From NCBI GenBank assembly GCA_017385345.1, contig JAFNRY010000329.1, forward strand, positions 1 to 8,246: a stretch of DNA of 8,246 bases, written 5' to 3'. The notes below the pieces were generated by a model that saw nothing but the letters and a program-made list of their open reading frames with translations, was not told where the DNA came from and did not search any database. Source of the DNA: Kiritimatiellia bacterium. GTDB taxonomy: Bacteria > Verrucomicrobiota > Kiritimatiellia > RFP12 > UBA1067. This document shows, piece by piece, positions 1 to 4,695 of the stretch; position 1 is the first letter of the stretch; each line of letters starts with the position of its first letter. The position numbers and the translations under genes were made by a program.

Positions 1-142
1 GCATATTTCCGGCAAATTGGCTCTAAACCATCTTTATGAGCTTCGCCAACAGCCTGGAACTTCCATTCTTTGCCACGTCGATATAAGCGCCCGAACTCTA
101 CTCCTTTGTCTGTTGAGAAGTCCTCGTCCAAATCATATCTGA
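1..142 (-). CDS. TerD-family protein, C-terminal part (partial at the window edge, no start visible)
   Basis: Read on the minus strand in the frame whose codons begin at 140, 137 and so on, this stretch is open to the window edge. It gives RYDLDEDFSTDKGVEFGRLY followed by RRGKEWKFQAVGEAHKDGL. From memory this matches the end of TerD-family domains, which typically read ARYDL..D.S...A..FGELYR..GEWKF.AVGQG...GL. TerD proteins are cytoplasmic calcium-binding stress proteins linked to tellurite and phage resistance in some bacteria. Only the last ~47 residues of the domain are visible; the N-terminal part and a start codon are missing. The frame differs from the mutL frame that precedes it. Codons such as TTA, GTA, TCA, ACA and AGA are commoner here than in the division genes, and G+C is about 46% by hand count. 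The family call is good; the functional role and whether the stretch belongs at this locus are uncertain. Confidence 0.72.
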
Positions 143-475
143 CCGCGAGACGGACGCGATTGATGGAAGCGCCTCTCCCCTGAAACCGAGCGTATCTATG
201 TTTTCGATGTCGCCTACGTCCAAAATCTTGGAAGTCGCCTGGCGTTCAAGGCTCAACAATGCATCGTCGCGCGTCATTCCGGATCCGTCGTCAGACACTG
301 ACACGAGTTTACGCCCTCCGCCGGAAACCGAAATCTTTATGTTCGCGGCGCCGGCGTCAATGGAATTCTCGACAAGCTCTTTGACGACGGACGCCGGACG
401 CTCCACGACTTCGCCTGCCGCTATCTTGTTCGCGACATGGAGCGGCAGAACCCTTATGTGTCCGTCCCTGTTCAT
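98..475 (-). CDS. mutL: DNA mismatch repair protein MutL, N-terminal fragment, broken after about 111 codons
   Basis: MutL is the GHKL-family ATPase that couples mismatch recognition by MutS to strand incision or excision. Visible motifs are the N-terminal VANKIAAGEVVERPASVVKE (residues 14-33), ELVENSIDAGA with the Mg-binding Asn37 (33-43), DDGSGM (62-67), LERQATSKI (76-84) and TLGFRGEALPSIASVSR (95-111). The usual His of the RHATSKI motif is Gln here. A full MutL has roughly 550-650 residues. This frame reads only 14 non-MutL residues after SVSR and stops at 98-100, so the rest of the ATPase domain, the transducer domain and the dimerisation domain are absent. Similarity ends at about 143, where TerD-like sequence starts in another frame. 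The ATG at 475 is 11 bases after the ftsZ stop codon, with AGGA just upstream, so mutL is probably co-transcribed with the division genes. The fragment is either a true truncation or an artefact of a chimeric assembly. Confidence 0.9.
   Translation of the reverse strand: MNRDGHIRVLPLHVANKIAAGEVVERPASVVKELVENSIDAGAANIKISVSGGGRKLVSVSDDGSGMTRDDALLSLERQATSKILDVGDIENIDTLGFRGEALPSIASVSRSDMIWTRTSQQTKE
138..146. other. Junction between mutL and TerD-like sequence
   Basis: The last recognisable MutL codons, Ser-Arg of SIASVSR, end at 143. The TerD-like reading starts at or just before the Arg codon at 140-138 (RYDLDED). The two readings are in different frames. The TerD frame gives LAVRYDL just upstream, which resembles the usual LARYDL, so the two similarities may overlap by several bases. 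That pattern fits a join at short shared sequence, whether biological or made during assembly. Confidence 0.7.
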
Positions 476-486
476 TGTCCTGATAG

Positions 487-1620
487 CTACAGATCGAGCG
501 AAATGTTGCGTCTGATAAATGTCGGTATGTCGAGATCCTCGCCGTTCCAGACCGTAGGTTCGACATTGTTGAAACGCCCTCGCCCCTGTGGGGAAAGCGC
601 GAGAGGGCTGGACGCCCTGCGGCCGCGTCTGGCCTGCTGTCTGGAGCGCAGCTTGCGTTCCTGCGCACCGCCGTCCGCCGCCGCGGGATCTCCGGAGGAT
701 TCGAACGCGAGCGCCGCGACAGAGATCTGGCCGCCGAACGATTCTTCGTCGTTTACGGTCGCGAGATCGAACGTGGCGCTGCGGCCGAAGAGATCGCGGA
801 CCCCCTCCGCTATTTCTCCGGTTTCGCGCAAAGTGAGATCGTCCCCGGCGAGGATGCCGCAAAGGATGCGTCTGGGTTTCGCCAGCTGCGCGGAAAGAAG
901 AGGAGAGCGGGCGAGCATATCGAGAGCGGCGGCGGCGCGCCCTTCGCCTCTTGCTCCGGACGCAGCGGCGAATCTGCCGCGGCCGGCGCCCGATATTACG
1001 CGGCGCGCGCGCTCTATGTCAATCTTTATGTAGCCGGGGCGGCCGAGCATGCGCCAGAAAAGCGATACGGCCGACGAAAACGATTCGGCCGCTTTCGCCA
1101 TGGCTTCGTCGATAGTTGCGTCGCGCCCGCCGGCAAGGGCCTCGAGCGGCAGGACGACCGTCGCGTCGGCGGCCTCTTCCAGAGCCACCGCCGCGCGCTG
1201 CGCCTTCTGCCTCCTGTCATCCCCCTCGAAAGAAAACGGCATCGTCGCGAAAGCGATCGCGGGGATTCCGAACGATGTTATCTGCGAAACGATTTCGGGC
1301 GCCGAACCGCCGCCCGTTCCGCCGCCGAGACCGGCCGCGACCACCGCCAGCCTCACGCCCTGAAGCCGCTCGGCGACGGAAGCCGAAGAGTCCTCAGCCG
1401 CAAGGCGGCCGAGCACCATGTCGCCCCCCGTCCCTCTACCGGCGAGCCTGTCGCCGCCGAGAAGAACGAACGGAAGACCCGCCGGCCTCGCCGCCGATGC
1501 GTCGGAATCCGCGAGCAGCGTCGCGGCATCGACCCGCGGCTGCCGCGCAATCGTCGCGGCGAGCGAGCATCCCGCCCCGCCTACGCCGACAAGAAGCAGC
1601 GGAGATGTGTTTTCGTTCAT
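487..1620 (-). CDS. ftsZ: Divergent cell division protein FtsZ
   Basis: FtsZ is the tubulin-like GTPase that assembles the cytoplasmic division ring. This 377-residue protein keeps the family layout. It has the N-terminal loop VGVGGAG (11-17), LGGDRLAGRGTGGD (54-67), the tubulin signature as GGGTGGG (99-105), PFSFEG (128-133), the T7-loop segment RPGYIKIDIERARRVIS (194-210) and SPLL (239-242). The C-terminal peptide DLDIPTFIRR (362-371) is the part known to bind FtsA and other partners. Compared by eye with E. coli FtsZ, several nucleotide-contact positions differ. The signature's second Thr is Gly, the Asn and Asp of IPND are Leu159 and Glu160, and the T7 loop NxDFAD reads KIDIER, keeping Asp201 but with Arg204 in place of the second catalytic Asp. 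The linker (about 308-358) is Arg-rich and includes a translated palindrome. The ATG at 1620 overlaps the ftsA stop as ATGA. The C-terminal peptide and the gene's place in the cluster argue for the main FtsZ rather than a stray paralogue. Confidence 0.9.
   Translation of the reverse strand: MNENTSPLLLVGVGGAGCSLAATIARQPRVDAATLLADSDASAARPAGLPFVLLGGDRLAGRGTGGDMVLGRLAAEDSSASVAERLQGVRLAVVAAGLGGGTGGGSAPEIVSQITSFGIPAIAFATMPFSFEGDDRRQKAQRAAVALEEAADATVVLPLEALAGGRDATIDEAMAKAAESFSSAVSLFWRMLGRPGYIKIDIERARRVISGAGRGRFAAASGARGEGRAAAALDMLARSPLLSAQLAKPRRILCGILAGDDLTLRETGEIAEGVRDLFGRSATFDLATVNDEESFGGQISVAALAFESSGDPAAADGGAQERKLRSRQQARRGRRASSPLALSPQGRGRFNNVEPTVWNGEDLDIPTFIRRNISLDL
576..608. repeat. REP-like palindrome inside the ftsZ linker
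   Basis: The outer arms GCCCTC (576-581) and GAGGGC (603-608) enclose inner arms CCCC (583-586) and GGGG (590-593) around a TGT loop. On the coding strand the core reads as CCCTCTCGC, then TTTCCCCACAGGGG, then CGAGGG. From memory this resembles short dispersed palindromic repeats with a CCCTC...CCCCACAGGGG...GAGGG core that occur in many bacterial genomes. It is translated in frame within FtsZ as SPLALSPQGRGRF (338-350). Only one copy is seen in this window. Confidence 0.55.
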
Positions 1621-2810
1621 TTCCCGAATATCCCCTTGATGAGATTTTCCAGCACGCTCTTTTGCTCGTAGTTTCTGTGGGCGTACGAAAGAGCGCCTGC
1701 GACGGCCGCCAGCGACGCCGGATTCGGCTCGTTCTCGAATCCATCGACGTACAGCGGCTTCCCCGCGCGCACGGGAAGGCCGAAGACGCTTTCCACAAGC
1801 GGGAAAAGCCCCTTCAGGGCCGAACCGCCGCCGGTCGCCACGACTCCGGCGCGCATGTGCTGCAGAAGATCGCCGTCGCCGATAGCGTCGCCGAGCACCG
1901 TCAGAAGTTCCTTCATCCGGGCGTTCACCACCGTGTCGATGGCGTTTCGCGAAAGCGTCCTTGCCGCCATGAGCGGGGAGTCCCCACGCAGCGTCACGCG
2001 CCGGTCGCCAGATCCAGGCATGGCGCAAGCCTCTTCCTTCTTGAGAATCTCTGCCTGCGCGTACGTGGTCTGGAACGCATGGGCGATGTCGTTCGTAACG
2101 TGGTCTCCGCCGACGCCTATCGCGCCCGCGGCGCAAAGGCATCCGCCGGCATATGCGGCGTAGCCCGTCGATCCGCCCCCAAAATCAAGCACCAGGACTC
2201 CGTCGCGCCGCTCGACCTCGCTCGTGACGGCCTCCGCCGCGCAAGTCGGCGCAAAAAGAGGATCGCGCAATTCGAGGTGGGCTTCGCCGGCGGCCGTCCT
2301 CGCGTCGTTGAGACGGTTTGCGTCGGCATGTATCTGCAGCGTGTCGAGCCTCAATATGCGCCCGCTCATACCGCGCGGAGAGGTTATGCCGCAAAGGGAA
2401 TCCAGAGAATACGTGCGGTCCGCTATGTCGAGCAGTTCCCGGTCTTTCGGCAGGGGCATCGTCCGCGACGAGCGCACGGCCGCCTCGATGTCAGCGTTCC
2501 CGACGCGCGCGCCCTCCACCTGTACGACGCCTTGATACGGATCCGCCTTCACATGCCGCCCGGTCGCCACCAGAAACGCATTGCCTATCGTGAGCGCGTC
2601 GTCCGCCTCTCCGCCGCGCTCTACGGCCCGCAACACGCTCTTCACCGACTGCGCCGCTTTCCCTATGCCGAGTATCTGGCTCTTTCTGACGCCTGCCGAC
2701 GGTATGCAGGCGTATCTTACGACCTTCATCCTGTCCCCGGCGGACGGCTCCGCCGCCGCAAGCACCGTTCTGGTCGTGCCTATCTCGAGCACCGCGTACA
2801 ATCCGCTCAT
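1617..2810 (-). CDS. ftsA: Cell division protein FtsA
   Basis: FtsA is an actin/Hsp70-fold ATPase that tethers FtsZ filaments to the inner face of the membrane and recruits later division proteins. The 397-residue length is close to the usual ~420. The phosphate-1 motif LEIGTTRT (8-15) carries Glu at the position where E. coli FtsA also has Glu. The FtsA-specific 1C region lies at roughly 83-165. Phosphate-2 is VLDFGGGSTG (207-216), followed by GGDHVTNDIAHAF (234-246), which is typical of FtsA. The adenosine motif is GVVATGGGSALKGL (322-335). The tail KSVLENLIKGIFGK (384-397) is a short amphipathic stretch that fits the membrane-targeting helix. The ATG at 2810 overlaps the ftsQ stop codon as ATGA, and a strong GGAGGG lies 6-7 bases upstream, which settles the start. 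The gene ends in another ATGA overlap with ftsZ, consistent with coupled production of the two partners. Confidence 0.93.
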   Translation of the reverse strand: MSGLYAVLEIGTTRTVLAAAEPSAGDRMKVVRYACIPSAGVRKSQILGIGKAAQSVKSVLRAVERGGEADDALTIGNAFLVATGRHVKADPYQGVVQVEGARVGNADIEAAVRSSRTMPLPKDRELLDIADRTYSLDSLCGITSPRGMSGRILRLDTLQIHADANRLNDARTAAGEAHLELRDPLFAPTCAAEAVTSEVERRDGVLVLDFGGGSTGYAAYAGGCLCAAGAIGVGGDHVTNDIAHAFQTTYAQAEILKKEEACAMPGSGDRRVTLRGDSPLMAARTLSRNAIDTVVNARMKELLTVLGDAIGDGDLLQHMRAGVVATGGGSALKGLFPLVESVFGLPVRAGKPLYVDGFENEPNPASLAAVAGALSYAHRNYEQKSVLENLIKGIFGK

Positions 2811-3706
2811 CTCGATCCCTCCGCTCCGGACGCGAGCATATTGACGCGTCCGTTTTCCGAAACCGTGAAAACGCTTCTCAACGGCCCTGCGAGCCTGTTC
2901 GACATTATGCTGCGTATCTCGTCCAGGGCGTTGCGGATTCCGGGCTGCGACGGCGACTCGGGATCGTGGACAAGCTGCCAGTCTATCTTGATCGTGTCGT
3001 AGCCGGCGGTCGCCGCCGTGAGATACGTCGGATCGGAGATGTCCACGTCGAGGAGCTGCAAAACCGGCGGATCCATGTTGCGGCTTTCGCAGACGAGCCT
3101 CAATCCCGCCATTTCCCTGCCCGAAAGTCGCTCGCCCGGCTTCAGCGGTGGGCGCGCTCCGGCTCTGCGGCCTCCCGCCCCGACGATGCGCGGCAAAAGT
3201 TTGGTTTCGGCGAGCGAAAAACGGAAAACTACGCCTTCGGAATCCGTCAGAAGCCAATACGGCCTTTTCGCAATGCGGCCGGAACGGTCGGTTATGGTTC
3301 TTTCCGAGTAGCCGACCCGGGCGACTGGCTTGCGCTCGACGGCTTTTATTTCAAGCCGTCCCGGAAGTTTTCTCGTAATCGAGAGTTCCTTGATCATCGG
3401 CTGTTCCCGGAGTATTTCGCCCCGGAGAGCCTCGAAGTCCATGAGCGCAAGATTGCAGCCGTTTGTAAGACCGAAGAGCTCGAGCAGCAGATCCTCGCCG
3501 ATGTGCGGCGTAGCCTCGATCGATATCTGTCTTCTGGCGTCCGTGACGCGGCACTGCGAAATCCACATGTCCCTGCAGCGTCCGAAAACGAAGACTGCTG
3601 CGGCGGCAAGGGCTGCGAAAACAGCAAAGACGAGCGCCGCGCCGATTTTGCGCCACGCGGAACCGCGGTCAGACGGCCCGCGTCTGTTCTCGCGGCCGGA
3701 TTTCAT
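2807..3706 (-). CDS. ftsQ: Cell division protein FtsQ (POTRA domain)
   Basis: FtsQ (DivIB) is a bitopic membrane protein of the divisome that links the cytoplasmic ring proteins to septal peptidoglycan synthesis through FtsB and FtsL. The 299-residue product has a basic cytoplasmic N-terminus and one hydrophobic segment at about 20-42. A POTRA-like domain follows at about 50-131, ending in SITRKLPGRLEIKAVERKPV (109-128). This matches the family pattern V.R.wP..L.I.V.ER.PVA. The rest is the beta-rich C-terminal FtsQ region. The ATG at 3706 overlaps the ddl stop as ATGA, and a purine-rich GGGGGGAAGG stretch lies just upstream, within ddl. The frame stays open well upstream of this ATG, but that extension is an Arg-rich shadow of ddl without FtsQ character. 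Sequence conservation in this family is low, so the call leans on the TM-POTRA layout and on the ddl-ftsQ-ftsA order. Confidence 0.88.
   Translation of the reverse strand: MKSGRENRRGPSDRGSAWRKIGAALVFAVFAALAAAAVFVFGRCRDMWISQCRVTDARRQISIEATPHIGEDLLLELFGLTNGCNLALMDFEALRGEILREQPMIKELSITRKLPGRLEIKAVERKPVARVGYSERTITDRSGRIAKRPYWLLTDSEGVVFRFSLAETKLLPRIVGAGGRRAGARPPLKPGERLSGREMAGLRLVCESRNMDPPVLQLLDVDISDPTYLTAATAGYDTIKIDWQLVHDPESPSQPGIRNALDEIRSIMSNRLAGPLRSVFTVSENGRVNMLASGAEGSR
2817..2822 (-). promoter_or_regulatory. Ribosome binding site of ftsA (GGAGGG)
   Basis: GGAGGG on the minus strand lies 6 bases before the ftsA ATG at 2810, inside the last codons of ftsQ. It is the strongest Shine-Dalgarno match in the division cluster. 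It fixes the ftsA start and suggests higher, partly independent initiation of ftsA compared with its overlapping neighbours. Confidence 0.6.
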
Positions 3707-4614
3707 CCGGCCTTCCCCCCGGAGCCGTCGAACCGCGCCGATTCCAGTATCATCGTGCAAAGCTCGCCAAATCCGATGCCGGCCGCGGCCGCCGCCTTGG
3801 GAACGAGCGAATGCGCCGTCATACCCGGAGAGGCGTTCGCTTCGAGGACGTAGAGGCGGCCGACCGGGGAAATGCGGAAGTCGATGCGCGAAACGCCCCG
3901 GCAGCCGAGAGCCTTCCACGCCTCGAGAGCGACGGTTTTCAGTTTTTCCGCAAGCGCTTCGTCCTCCACCGCCGGATAGCGGGTTTCGTCGGAATTGTAT
4001 TTTTCGTCGTATCCGTACCACCCGCCGCGGGCTACGATCTCTATCGGCGGAAGAGCCTTGCCGTCCACGACCGCGACGGTCGCTTCGCGTCCCGGTATGT
4101 ATTCTTCGACGAGGATCTCTCCGCCGCCGGCGGCCGCCAGCGCCTTGTCGAGCGCCGCGGGCCATTCGGCGGCGTCGCCGACTTTCGACATTCCGACAGA
4201 CGACCCGTCGCGCGGCGGCTTTACGACGACGGGCAAAGGCAGCGGCGACTTCGCGAGGCCCGCCCCGGCCAGCGACCATGCCGGCGTCGGAACCCCCTTC
4301 ATCTCGAGGACCATCTTCGTCTTGATTTTGTCCATCGTCACGGCGGCCGCGGCCGCGCCGGGGCCGGTGTACGGTATTCCGGCCGCATCAAGCGCGGACT
4401 GTATGCCGCCGTTTTCGCCCCAACCTCCGTGCAATGCTATGTAAACAGCATCGACGCCGGCAGGCAGGCTGTCTATCGATTCTTCGTCGAACACCACGGA
4501 CACGACCTCGTAGCGACCGGTGGCTGCAAGCGCCGCCGCCACATTCCGTCCGCTGTCGAGCGACACTTCGCGTTCGCTCGCCACTCCCCCCATTGCAACA
4601 GCTATCTTCTTCAC
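3703..4614 (-). CDS. ddl: D-alanine--D-alanine ligase
   Basis: Ddl is a cytoplasmic ATP-grasp enzyme that joins two D-alanines for the end of the peptidoglycan stem peptide. Its 303 residues match the DdlB length. Motifs in order are GGVASEREVSLDSG (9-22, with Glu15 for substrate binding), ALHGGWGENGG (60-70), VVVKPPRDGSSVGM (129-142, ATP-binding Lys and the Ser-Ser-Val-Gly loop), LVEEYIPGRE (168-177), YDEKY (202-206), RIDF (243-246) and LEANASPGMT (257-266, Mg-binding Glu258 and Asn260). The start is GTG at 4614, chosen because residues 2-10 already form the conserved first strand and glycine loop. No convincing Shine-Dalgarno sequence precedes it, while a -10-like box lies 7 bases upstream. 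The gene leads the cluster and overlaps ftsQ as ATGA. An Ala-rich run at 87-91 follows YTGPG, a normal position in the family. Confidence 0.95.
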   Translation of the reverse strand: MKKIAVAMGGVASEREVSLDSGRNVAAALAATGRYEVVSVVFDEESIDSLPAGVDAVYIALHGGWGENGGIQSALDAAGIPYTGPGAAAAAVTMDKIKTKMVLEMKGVPTPAWSLAGAGLAKSPLPLPVVVKPPRDGSSVGMSKVGDAAEWPAALDKALAAAGGGEILVEEYIPGREATVAVVDGKALPPIEIVARGGWYGYDEKYNSDETRYPAVEDEALAEKLKTVALEAWKALGCRGVSRIDFRISPVGRLYVLEANASPGMTAHSLVPKAAAAAGIGFGELCTMILESARFDGSGGKAG

Positions 4615-4621
4615 AACGCCG

Positions 4622-4630
4622 ATTATACCA
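4622..4630 (-). promoter_or_regulatory. Extended -10 promoter element ahead of ddl
   Basis: The minus strand reads TGGTATAAT, a perfect match to the extended -10 pattern TGnTATAAT. It sits in the 81-base gap between the priA stop and the ddl GTG, with only 7 bases between the box and the start codon. The hexamer at a 17-base spacing (GATTCC, 4645-4650) does not resemble a -35 box, which the TG extension could compensate for. A 10-bp palindrome CGGCGCGCCG (4636-4645) covers much of the spacer. Transcription from this box would start at or next to the GTG. No experimental evidence is available. Confidence 0.5.
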
Positions 4631-4695
4631 AATCGCGGCGCGCCGGAATCGCGACCGCCTTGCCTGCAATCCGCCCCGCCACGATGCCTCGGCCC

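Noticed and set aside
1..142. Tellurite-resistance operon or phage-defence island at the left edge
   Set aside because: Only the tail of a single TerD domain is visible, at a suspicious junction. No other ter gene is in the window, so no system can be claimed.
1621..2142. N-terminal extension of FtsZ upstream of the ATG at 1620
   Set aside because: The frame is open, but the extension is Arg-rich shadow sequence of ftsA. FtsZ similarity begins right after the ATG at 1620, with an ATGA overlap that fits the rest of the cluster.
1116..3002. Long plus-strand open frame of 628 codons opposite ftsA and ftsZ
   Set aside because: It is rich in Arg, Ala, Pro and Ser, with no recognisable motif, and lies opposite two clear genes. 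Long antisense frames are expected in high-G+C DNA.
4636..4645. 10-bp palindrome CGGCGCGCCG ahead of ddl, as an operator or terminator stem
   Set aside because: It has no loop and no U-run, so it is not a terminator. It is too short and G+C-biased to call an operator without conservation data.
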